Shown in pieces: positions 1 to 9,147 of a DNA stretch of 64,000 nt. Below the pieces are notes generated by a model. That model was not told the origin of the DNA. It made no database searches and saw only the letters and a program-made list of their open reading frames with translations. The translations under genes and the position numbers were made by a program. The stretch's first letter is position 1. Each line of letters opens with the position of its first letter. Origin of the DNA: Plumapathes pennacea (taxonomy: Eukaryota; Cnidaria; Anthozoa; Antipatharia; Myriopathidae); assembly GCA_964036295.1 (NCBI GenBank), contig OZ038463.1, positions 10,717,274 through 10,781,273 on the forward strand, given 5' to 3'.

Positions 1-17
1 ACTAGATACTTACATGA

Positions 18-536
18 TTAGGCTGGTACATCAGTTTGATTTTGCTCCTCAAGACGAGACTGATCGTATCGGGATGACTGGTTCTTGATTATAAGCTTGT
101 CAAGCACAAAATATGCTATCTTGCCTTGTTGCTTCGCTGCCTTTAGTTTTGGTAGTTGCTCTTTTCGCCGCATGACAGTCTCCTTTGCAAGATCCTCGTT
201 TATATAGAGGCCAGTTGGCTTAACTCGTCTTGCCGCTCTCAAAATGTCGTCTTTCACTTTCCAGTCGTATAACTTCGCCACTATCGTTCTTGGTTTGGTT
301 GCTTCCGCCTGACGATTCTGTACTCGCCCCACTCGATGGGCCCGCTCAAAATCTATCTCCATCTCCAAATCCAATGTTTCTGTCAGTGCCTGTTTCAATT
401 TTCGTTCTGTATCCGCCCACCTCTCGCCCGCCGACTCTGAAATGCCGTCGACTCTGATATTGTTTCGACGGCTCTGGTTCTCCAAATACGTCATCTTATC
501 CTTCATTTCCACATAATCGCTCTCTAGTTTCTTCAA
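18..536 (-). mobile_element. LINE-1-type ORF1 protein relic
   Basis: An open frame of about 172 codons resembles the RNA-binding ORF1 protein of L1-type non-LTR retrotransposons. It starts in a coiled-coil-like stretch, then carries the family hallmark ENQSRRNNIRVDGI (about residues 19-32). An RRM-like part follows (FERAHRVGR, then RTIVAKLYDWKVKDDILRAA), and a C-terminal part containing LYINEDLAKET. In the family this protein coats the element RNA. No ATG lies at the 5' end of the frame and a stop follows just upstream, so the N-terminal part is missing. No ORF2 is adjacent inside the window; it may lie beyond the left edge or be lost. The relic is clear; whether it is expressed is unknown. 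Confidence 0.8.
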
Positions 537-611
537 CTTGTTTTACCCTTTTTTGGGGGCATAGTTGAGGAGCTTAAGAAAACACAACCGTTCGCCACGG
601 ACCGCTGATCA

Positions 612-1014
612 CAACGTTTCGAAGAAATCAGCAATAATTCTGGATATCAAGCTCCTCTTCTACAAACTGGACGAGTAGGAAGACCGAAATATGGCATTTT
701 AAAAAGTCAACTGGAGTATTTTCTTGCCAATGGCTTCACGAGGCCTGATATTGCAGATATGCTGGGTGTTTCTCTTAGAGCTGTCCGCAGACGGATAGAA
801 GCAAACGGTCTTTTCCAAATTACGTTTCGCTCGAACTTAACGGACACCGAACCAGACAGAATAGTAAGGGAATTCACAATCCAGTTTCCAAGGATTGGGT
901 AGTCGCTTAGAAGGCAAACTTCGAAGAAGAGGTATACTTGTCACAAGTTCGCGTTACAGGGAATCTTTAAGAAGAGTGGATCTAACTGACTCGCTGCGTT
1001 GGTCTGGAAACTAC
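612..1014 (+). pseudogene. Broken DNA-transposon integrase-like N-terminal fragment
   Basis: A decayed reading frame begins near 615 (RFEEISNNSGYQAP) and continues through GRVGRPKYGI and a helix-turn-helix stretch, FTRPDIADMLGVSLRAVRRR. It then stops at TAG 900-902. Reading resumes in another frame at about 898 (GSRLEGKLRRRGI, then SSRYRESLRRVD). So there is at least one frameshift near 897-900. The GRP-plus-HTH arrangement is what precedes the rve integrase core in a family of transposase-like genes common in cnidarian and fish genomes; that family assignment is from memory. No catalytic core is seen downstream, where a minisatellite begins. Confidence 0.55.
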
Positions 1015-1027
1015 ATGTTCTCTATAT

Positions 1028-1262
1028 GAAGTCTACCAAATAAAAAGTCTACCGAATAAAAAGTCTATACCCGAATGCAAAGTCTACCGAATAAAAAGTC
1101 TATACCCGAATGCAAAGTCTACCGAATGCAAAGTCTACCCGAATGTAAAGTCTACCGAATAAAAAGTCTACCCGAACGTAAAGTCTACCGACTAAAAAGT
1201 CTATCAAATAAAAAGTCTGCTCGAATGAAAAGTCTACCGAATAAAAAGTCTACCCGAATATG
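1028..1262. repeat. Minisatellite with AAGTCTACCGAATAA-type units
   Basis: About 14 tandem units, each beginning AAGTCTA, alternate between forms such as AAGTCTACCGAATAAA and AAGTCTATACCCGAATGC. Unit length varies from about 15 to 20 bases. Because many units are not multiples of three, an open frame through the array is probably incidental. Confidence 0.9.
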
Positions 1263-2495
1263 TAGTCACACACACAAAATAGACGATTCGTGTAGAAAAT
1301 GTCGGCTTTACTCAAGGGATGTTACCATAAAAAATAGAAGTATCCATCAAAATTAAAAGTCATAATTTTGGCACCGATGGCGCCTCATAGATTTTGAACT
1401 TGCCTTTCATCCTGGTTCACAGAAAGTGAAATCGATTATTTTTAATTTTACATTATTGGCAGACATAGCTAGGGTTCTTTCAAGGAACATATGAGGTAAG
1501 CTGAGAAAATAAGATAATGTCACGGGGGAACTAGCAGGCGGGCTGGTAGTTCTCGATTCATATAGGTCTACTTGCGACGCGTGCATGTCTAGTTCTATAA
1601 CTACAGTACTTCGAATCCTTGGTTAGCTTTAATACCTTCGGAACTAGAAGAAATTCATTGCGTGTTTATAGAAGCCAAATTAACCGACAGACTGAACACT
1701 CTCAAAGAAACCTGAATCGACCTGCAGCGAAAATATGCTAAACCACAGCATACATACTTTGTATATCTCTATTTATTTTACCTTATATCTGCATACAGAA
1801 TTGACCTTTAGTGTCACCGGAAACTGTACGTCCTTCTGCAAAACGGGTAAACTGCTGTCACAAAGTAAGTATCAGTATGTTTCACGATTCCGCCTTGCCC
1901 GTGCCTGTTCCCTTCTCTTTTGAAGACGAGCTTCGCGAGACTGTTGTGTGTTTCCAGTTTTCCTTTTCGTGAACGCAGTTGCGATATTGTTCTTCGTTTA
2001 ATCATTTTTTCTGTCTGTCGTGCACTTTCCTTATTCCGAGTGTTAGTAAACTACAGGGCCAGGCGTGATCAATCCTTTGTTGTTGCTTTTGCTGAGTAAT
2101 CGCGCCTGGAGGTTGTACGCCAGACTGACTGACAGACAAATATTAAATTTCGAGATGGCGACCCACTTGGAGTCTCCAAATGGCGTGATACTACAGCATT
2201 AGCGTCGTGATTATTACCCTCGCAGAGCTCGGGGACCACCTTTGTATTTATGGATAAATTTGGACGAACTTCATGGAACAGAGGCAAGGGCATAAAAAGT
2301 TTGCCTACTAATTTTCTTGGCTTCGGAAAGTAACTTGACTAGGGTTTTCATTTTACGTATATTTTCAAAGTCCTTAATGCTAGTCCTTGTCAGACAGTAT
2401 GTATGTCTTCTGCAAGACTTAATCTAACTCTGGATATAAACGCTCCCCAACGCTCCCTTTGATTTAGCCAACTTATATTTGCTTAAACACACTGA
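1263..2495. other. Intergenic stretch without recognised gene
   Basis: I see no coding region I can support here. Short open frames exist on both strands but lack family resemblance. A noncoding first exon of the BANF1-like gene probably lies somewhere in this interval, because that gene's coding exon is preceded by a splice acceptor at about 2490-2504. Confidence 0.5.
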
Positions 2496-2518
2496 ATTTT
2501 GCAGGGCGACACAAAAAA

Positions 2519-2791
2519 ATGTATGGCACTACATCACAAAAGGCCCAGGCATTTACGAGCAAGCCTATTGGCCAAAAACCCGTCACAGCACTCGCTGGAG
2601 TAGGACGGGTTTTGGGGGAGAGCCTGGAGAGTAAAGGGTTCTTCAAGGCGCACCAAGTGCTGGGGAAGTTTCTGGTTCTGGGCCAGAACGAAAGAGCATT
2701 TAAGGCATGGCTGCAACAATTCGGGGCGAATCGCGGGCAACAAGCACAGTGCTGTAGATGTTTAATGGATTATTGTGACAACTTTATGTAG
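2519..2791 (+). CDS. BANF1: Barrier-to-autointegration factor (BAF)
   Basis: This 90-residue protein is essentially the full length of BAF (89 residues in human). BAF is a small dimeric protein that bridges double-stranded DNA, binds LEM-domain proteins and lamins, and rebuilds the nuclear envelope after mitosis. Diagnostic matches are TTSQKAQAF near the N-terminus, KPVTALAGVGRVLGESLESKGF (helix-hairpin-helix, about residues 20-41), HQVLGKFLVL, and the C-terminal block CCRCLMDYCDNF. The coding region is one exon. It is preceded by TTTTGCAG, a good splice acceptor, so a 5' UTR exon is expected upstream. A Tc1/mariner-type element sits 89 bases after the stop codon. Divergence from the vertebrate protein is moderate, concentrated in the middle (residues 55-70). 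Confidence 0.9.
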   Translation: MYGTTSQKAQAFTSKPIGQKPVTALAGVGRVLGESLESKGFFKAHQVLGKFLVLGQNERAFKAWLQQFGANRGQQAQCCRCLMDYCDNFM

Positions 2792-2880
2792 TCGAGAATG
2801 TGGCTTGATTTAATACTGAACACATCTGCACGTCAGGAAATTTAAAATTGTCTGTTCTGCTTATATACTTGGGAGAACTA

Positions 2881-3114
2881 CAATCCTGGTCAAAAATGTT
2901 GAGACACTAGGACAATGTCCTCTAATTTTGAGTTTTTCGTACCACCCCCTTCCCCACTTCAATGTTGAACTGCGCATCTTCCAACCCTGAACCAACATTG
3001 ATTGGTAGGAGGGGAGGGAGGGTGCCTTTTTGGCTAATTAGGCCAGCCAAAGTAAGTGTTATCAACGAAATAGCACCATGATCAGGGTGTCCCAAAGACT
3101 TTTATCCAGGATTG
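2881..3114. mobile_element. Non-autonomous Tc1/mariner-type element
   Basis: The element is 234 bp. Its ends are inverted copies, CAATCCTGG at the left and CCAGGATTG at the right. A TA dinucleotide lies directly outside each end (2879-2880 and 3115-3116), the standard target duplication of the Tc1/mariner superfamily. There is no transposase inside. Confidence 0.8.
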
Positions 3115-3116
3115 TA

Positions 3117-3682
3117 GTTTGGACTTGTGCGTTGGCGTGGAGCAATACGTATGATGAATCGACCACAAACAATCAATGTGTAGAAACTGTACGCCGCTAA
3201 GAACTTTCAAGGTCAACTTCACGCGAAGGAACCATGGCAAACAATTGTGTAACATTAGCCTCTAAGGTCAAATTTACATAAATTAATGAAGCGGAAAATT
3301 TGCAGTTTTTCACCTATTTTTGACGATTATTGCTCAAATTCTCTTTCTTGAAGGTCACTTTCCTAAAATGTTCGCACGGATTGTAAAACTTCAGTCCTTT
3401 GGGGCTCTATTCGCACTAAAATAAACTGTGTATTGTAAATTTTTGGCGTGTCACTTTTGACTTGAATTTATCGACTCGAGAAAATCACAAGAGACTTTTG
3501 TATGGAGACGGTGCGACACCGGTGCGAAAGCAATTTTCAGAGCGGCTTTGTGCAAAACCTGATGCGCAAGTCATAAATGTTCGCGCGGTTTTTGAAAGCC
3601 TGGTCTTCAAGGATTATTTTGCTAACAAATTCATTGGGAAAGTATACAAATTAACCGTGTCATTTTAACGATTTTGTGGAGG
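3117..3682. other. Intergenic, nothing recognised
   Basis: AT-rich sequence with no gene, repeat or RNA that I can support. It must hold the promoter and 5' UTR of the small secreted-peptide gene that starts at 3683. Confidence 0.5.
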
Positions 3683-3850
3683 ATGTCTGCCATGTCGGCG
3701 AAGCTGTTGGCAGCGGCGGTGTGCATTCTTGTTGTTCTGATGTTCTTGGCTGTTTCTTCCGTGGAAGCAAGGCCGAACGGCGACAAAGAGTCGAAAAGAG
3801 AAGGCGGGAAGAATGCTTATAGTGAACGGACTATCGACATTAACAAGTAA
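3683..3850 (+). CDS. Putative small secreted peptide
   Basis: A 55-residue frame begins MSAMSAKLLAAAV and runs through a long hydrophobic core (about residues 8-26). It reaches a good signal-peptidase site after SSVEA (residue 29). The predicted mature part is about 26 residues, highly charged, without cysteine, and holds a dibasic-like KR (residues 38-39). The stop is TAA at 3848-3850 and a polyadenylation signal AATAAA follows at 3942-3947, consistent with a complete tiny gene. Caution: AA|GTAAGA at 3844-3851 could be a splice donor, making this the first exon of a longer secreted protein. No homologue is recognised. A secreted peptide or peptide precursor is inferred from the signal sequence only. 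Confidence 0.5.
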   Translation: MSAMSAKLLAAAVCILVVLMFLAVSSVEARPNGDKESKREGGKNAYSERTIDINK

Positions 3851-4107
3851 GATATTCTGGCTTCTTTACGGATGACTCCGTCGACGTCTCCGAGCAATCA
3901 AACAGTGCAATAGCAGTGTTCTTGATCGCCTTGCTCGTTTAAATAAAGTGACAAAAAGTAAAAGCAAATAAGAAGTAAACTCTTCACGTTGATTATCGGA
4001 CATGTTATTGCATATACTCGTGGGAAAGAAAGCGACCCCGAGGTCAATCTGATTACGGTGTGACCGGTGTGACTTTCATTACCTGGGAAAATGAAACCCG
4101 AGATACT

Positions 4108-4278
4108 GGTTGTTTACCATTCAAAGAAAATTTCCGGAAATTTAAGTTTGAAAGTTAATGGAAAACGGTTTTCGGTTTGATTTACCAGAAATTTTTCAGA
4201 ATGAACGGATCGTTTGAGAAGGTAGTCCCGTTTTTCCCGAGCGACAAACCGGAACTTTCTTTCGAATGGTAAACAACC
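4108..4278. mobile_element. Foldback MITE with about 30-bp inverted ends
   Basis: The left end GGTTGTTTACCATTC is matched in inverted orientation by GAATGGTAAACAACC at the right end, and pairing continues to about 30 bases with a few mismatches. Possible 3-bp target duplications ACT flank it at 4105-4107 and 4279-4281. There is no coding capacity. Confidence 0.75.
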
Positions 4279-4281
4279 ACT

Positions 4282-4985
4282 TTCTCTTGGGAAAATTTTT
4301 TCACATTTCACCCTCGCGGTAATAAAATCGTATTTCCCTGGGGAAAAGTGTGTAGTGTGACCACGACTAAAAACTGCCAAAATTTCATTATACGCATGCG
4401 TGAGGTGCACTCAGCCGTGTCGAGGCAAATGTTATTCTTAAGAGGACAATTGTTTGGCATGATTTTGTGTTGAAACAGTCTGGGATTAGACAACCTTCTT
4501 CCTGACTTCCACAGTATTGAGTCACCACCATACCTCTGTCTCCACAATGCCAGATAAGTATCTGTAACATTAGTAAAGTGTCGGTTACATATATTGAGTT
4601 TATTTTAATCAATCAACGAAGAAACTGAAATACGGCAATTGCGAGTCAAGTTACATTTTTCTGTGGAATTCTTCCTGTCGTGCTGCCCTTATTATCCCCG
4701 ATATTGGCGTTTTTTAGTGGAAAGTACGTGTCTTTGCCTTTGATAGACCTCAGTGTGATCATTCAGAGGCACTCGTGTGCCACAGAGCGCGCATAGTAAT
4801 TATTCAAAATGGCGCAAATTTTGCACATCGCCCGACCATCCAAAAAATCTGGTAAAGAACTCATGTATGCTGCGCTTCCCCAACTGTAGCGCATGCGTGC
4901 ATACTGCAGGAGTCACCAGTCCTAATATAGCTCATACAGTCATATACATCCCTATATATCCCCACACAGCCCTATATCCCATACT
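4282..4985. other. Intergenic; degenerate CCCTATA repeat at its end
   Basis: No gene is supported. From about 4938 to 4985 the sequence becomes a degenerate repeat of the type CATACATCCCTATATATCC, related to the longer array at 5681-5868. Confidence 0.5.
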
Positions 4986-4987
4986 AT

Positions 4988-5120
4988 AGAAAAATTCACT
5001 GCCTGACTCGTGAATTCCACGTTAAATTTCACAAGAAAAACCGATATCGCACGCATCGCGAAGCGATATCGGTTTTTCGAGTGAAATTTAACGTCAGTCA
5101 GTCAGGCAGTGAATTTTTCT
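4988..5120. mobile_element. Nested foldback element
   Basis: The outer arms are perfect 20-base inverted copies, AGAAAAATTCACTGCCTGAC at 4988-5007 and its complement at 5101-5120. Inside is a second palindrome around AAAACCGATATCGC and GCGATATCGGTTTTT. The single strand would fold into a long hairpin. It looks like a foldback MITE; no target duplication is clear. Confidence 0.75.
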
Positions 5121-5680
5121 TGAATCGCATAAGTCAAAGAAAAACAATGAAATTATATTTTCACGCTTCAGCGCGCGCGAGAAAGCCATTGCAAAGTCAA
5201 CTGTCAAGAACCAGCAAATTAGGAATCAAGTTGAGATTCAAGATCACATTCACTTTTATTTGAACCTTGTGGTGTGACTAATCTTTGTTATAAATGCCCT
5301 TTAAAGGCAAGAAAAGCTATATTCAACAAAACCTGTTTCACTTATAAGTTATAACAAATCACCAAGAAATCTGGAGACAAGATCGTTGTCGTTAAATACC
5401 GATGTTCAAGCACGTAAATTGGTGCCGATAACTGAAAGAAAAAACTTGCGTGAAAGAAGAAGTCCAAGCAAGACGTTACAAAAATATAACCGGTAAGTAC
5501 CTGGATGTATATGCTCCATAGTTCACACCGAAATGCTCAGCTTTTAGCTAAAAAGTTGGTCAACTATCTTTGTTTTATTATTTACAGCGAGCTTACTCGC
5601 GTAGACACACGTCATCCATGCAATTCCACGCTAAATACCCTTGCTTCGTAACCAATCAGAGCGCGAGTTTTGTTTGACTC
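5121..5680. other. Intergenic, nothing recognised
   Basis: No gene or RNA is supported here. Confidence 0.45.
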
Positions 5681-5868
5681 AGCCCTGCTCAACTCTGCGA
5701 TTCAGCCCTATATATCCCTATATACAGCCCTATGCACCCCTGTACAACCATACACATCCCTATGCAGCCTTGCACATCTCTTTACAACGCTAAACAGCCA
5801 TATACATTCCCGTAAAGCCCTATGCAGCCATAAACATCCCTATACAACCCTAAACAGCCATTTGTAAC
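5681..5868. repeat. Degenerate tandem repeat of CCCTATACAGCC type
   Basis: Roughly 11-base steps such as CCCTATATA, CAGCCATATACAT and CCCTATGCAGCC repeat across the interval with substitutions. The same motif forms a short patch at 4938-4985, on the other side of the foldback element. Confidence 0.75.
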
Positions 5869-5869
5869 T

Positions 5870-6412
5870 GAAAAGAACCTTACAACCTTATATAAGTCAG
5901 TAGTTAAACCATATTTTAGTTATTGTTGTATAGTTTGGGATAGTATAAGCGATACGTTAGCCACTAATCTTCAAAAATTGCAAAATCGGGCGGCACGCAT
6001 TGTTACAGGTGCACCGTACTCTAAACGATCCGCTGACATTCGTCGTGAGCTTGGCTGGTTATCGCTAACAGAAATGAGACAACACAAGGCTATAACAATG
6101 TTTGAAGTAGTCAATGGCTTGTGTCCCTCCCATTTGTCTGACATGTTTACTTCTAACAATAGCCTAAGCAATTACAGCCTTCGGTCTTCCAGAACAGATC
6201 TTGAACTTCCAAAAAACAGAACAAATTACTATAAGCATTGTTTTCCTTTTTCGGGAGTCAAGGTTTGGAATGCTCTTCCTTCTTATCTTAAGGAAGAGAC
6301 TTCCCTGGAACTTTTTAAGACAAAGCTTAAGTCACACACTATCTGCGGGGTCTGCTCAGCGAAATCATTTACATATCAAACAGTCATTTGCCACTGCAAG
6401 AGACAACAGTAA
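5870..6412 (+). mobile_element. Non-LTR retrotransposon reverse transcriptase, C-terminal fragment
   Basis: From 5978 a frame of about 144 codons reads LQNRAARIVTGAPYSKRSAD, followed by RRELGWLSLTEMRQHKA. It then gives LPSYLKEETSLELFKTKLKS before a stop. This is the C-terminal end of CR1/jockey-like ORF2 proteins, after the polymerase domain. Frames upstream of 5978 carry the expected preceding motif (KPYFSYC, then VWDS) in other phases, indicating frameshifts. The copy is 5'-truncated and dead. Confidence 0.8.
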
Positions 6413-7350
6413 ACTTACGGAGTGTTGGGCGGGGCCTCTTTCTCCTCCAACCACCCCTACCCCCTTCCCGCAACCTTGCAACCTTCATTTTGCTGAAACC
6501 GCCAATATGTTCGTTTACAGTTGTGTGGGAAGCTGTGATACACAGTGTATTTTTTTAATGCCACATGGCCCAAGCGTGAAGTGCGCGCTTGTATATATCG
6601 TGTGGCATCAAATTGACCAATCAGAGAGTGCATAATATTAGTGCCATATAATGATTCATTATTCCCAGCATGCTCTTCTGCACCGTCACTGTTTTGGCAC
6701 CCGCGGTAGCAATTGTGCTATATCATTACTGCTGTCATTGTTGTTGGTGTAAGGTATGGGGCGGACACTCCGGTGTAGACAAAGAACGACACTGGAGTGT
6801 TGGTTGTTTTTCACTGAACACAGACCTCCCGGGGGGAGGGGGGGGGGGGGGGGGGGGAAACAGTTATTCAAGTGATTTTGAATAGCTTCTTTATTCTCAC
6901 TGCATAGGGCCTTTTCAGCAAGACTTCCGATGTGGCAGGGTATTCACCAGTCACTCACGAATAACGACGTTGGGCATTAATTCACTGTACACTCCCAATA
7001 GCAGTCACGATACTCATATTTATACAAACAATGTACACCTGACTTCACGCCTTGCCTCGCGAGTGTCACTGTTCACGTTATTGCATGCGATATAATATAA
7101 AATGGACGCCCTGTTTACATAGCCTGATGTACACACGACTGAGAACCAATCAGAATGCGCGTTATACAATTCTTATCTTATAACATCCACGATTATGTTA
7201 TCATTACAAATAATTTACCATATCTTTAAAGAACGCTAGTAACTTGATGCCTGACAGCTCTTTTTTTTTTCTTTACGCCAGTTCTCTCTTACAATAAGTT
7301 CGTCAACTTTGTCCTGCAAGGGTAACACTTTCAGAACTGAACTTTTCTTT
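6413..7350. other. Intergenic with poly-G tract
   Basis: No gene is supported. A G-only or nearly G-only tract lies at about 6831-6857 and creates spurious glycine or proline open frames on both strands. Confidence 0.5.
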
Positions 7351-7351
7351 G

Positions 7352-7785
7352 AATGCAGCTTTAGTATAGATCCCTGCATCAACAATGTCCTTTCATTCAA
7401 AATGCTGTATAGCTTGAGCAGATGCCTGGATAACCGGCAAACAGTGTCCTTTCCTTAACACATAATAGCTTTGGCAAGACGCTAAATTACCATCGTGTCC
7501 TTTTGTTGGAAACTGTAAATGACATGTCACTGAACAGCAAGTCTCGTTTCTCGGAATGCTCTAGCTTTGGCAGATGACTGTATAACCTACGGATATGTGT
7601 CGCTTCCTTGGCATATGCCAACCTCGTTCCCAGGCTCTTTCATCTCCCAGGGCCAGGAGATGAAAGAGCCTGGGAACGAGGTTGGGCATATGCTGCTTTG
7701 GTGGGGCCTTTCTCTTAGCAAAATATTGCACCTTAGCAAGTAGCTAAATCACCACAGGGCTGACAGATGTCCTCTTCGCACAGCA
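7352..7785. repeat. Degenerate array overlapping the 3' end of the rhophilin gene
   Basis: A core of about 50 bp recurs at about 7354, 7405, 7461, 7557 and 7728. Shared landmarks are TAGCTTTGGCA, then ATAACC or AAATTACC, then GTGTCCTTT. The last copy contains the rhophilin stop codon (complement of 7749-7751). A 66-bp foldback element is inserted between the last two copies. Copies are strongly diverged, so the boundaries are approximate. Confidence 0.45.
7619..7684. mobile_element. Miniature foldback element with 9-bp target duplication, copy 1
   Basis: An almost perfect palindrome: CAACCTCGTTCCCAGG at the left, the complement at the right, and a tiny spacer. It is flanked by identical 9-mers GGCATATGC at 7610-7618 and 7685-7693. 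The second copy is at 9915-9987. A 9-bp duplication is typical of Mutator-like transposons, so it may be mobilised by a MULE; that is an inference. Confidence 0.8.
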
Positions 7786-9116
7786 TTGTAGCCCCCGCGC
7801 CGAGAACCGACTTCCGAGGATGATCCACTCGAAAGTGCATCAGCGGAACTTCCAATACCAGACGAGGACGACGAATCGCCGCTTCTGACAGAACTGTCTG
7901 TGGTGTCCGATTCCAAGCGGAGCTGCAAGTTATAATGAGCAGCAATGGCCGTAACAGAGAATGGGGACACCAGGGTGAGCGTGACTTCCGTTTTTGCTTG
8001 CCGAATCAGCCGAACTACGTCCGCGTGGTCTCCCCATTTCACGTCTTCGCTATCCACTCCGACGACCACGTCACCCACGAGTACGCCCGCCTTCTGATAG
8101 AGAAAAGCAGAAATGTGTTACCGAAGCTTAGCCCTCTAATCTCGGACACTCTCGCGGACAGCTGGCCCCTACCCTCCATCCCTCCCTCTCCCAGCCCCTC
8201 CATGGCTGTCCGGATTCAATACGACTGCAATGAAAAGGACATGGGAAGACTGAGGAAAAGACAGAGGGGGGAGCCCCACCCCTAGAGCATGACCTGTGAA
8301 CGGGACTCATACACAGTACGATAAAGTCGCGCGTTCTTTTGCCATTCTAAAGGCCATAATGTAATGGAGAAATATCAACACTTCTGCTCGCTAATAATAG
8401 CTTTTCACTAACTTTCGACAGGAAGACATGAACACAGCGTTGGGCAACAGCTCAAGTTTAACAGCGGGAAAGAATAAATGTGGTGGAAATTTCTAATCAA
8501 TGATGCAAGCTAACAGCTTTTCCCTCGGAAGACCCGCAATCCACAGCTAATTTCTTATGATTATCATATTCGTGTGATCAGTTATTCAGCGTCTGTCTTG
8601 TCGCACGACTCTCACCTTGGCTGGGCCCTTGTCATCCAGACTCTGGACGATAACTGGCGCTGCTCCTATAACACTGAACCCGAACTCGCCATTTGTTCTC
8701 TTGACTAGTACTCTTCTTGGCAGGCTCCAGTCGCTGTCCGCGTTAAAAATGCTGACCGGGCCCTGCGAGAAAACAAAGGCATGAAGTACGCTGCGGGAGA
8801 CTGGGCCACAGTGACGACACGACCCTTGTGGGGGAGTGCTAGAAATATTGTGAGAACTAGTTTGAGACTGCGTCGGCGTGGGAAAAAAAGTACAAGTGAT
8901 GAATCAGCTAAAGATATGTAGGGAAGCTAAACACCGTTCAAGACGTTCAAGCTGACGTTTGAGTGTTAGCCCTTCGTAGGTACTTGCTTCGACAAATTCT
9001 TAACGGCGTTTAGCTTCCCACATCAACCTCTAGCTAATTTCAATTAGAGATCTGACGACGACGCAATGTGGAAATAAGTAAAAAGTATACGAGATATGAA
9101 GCGAGAGGGAAAAAAG

Positions 9117-9147
<31 letters not shown>

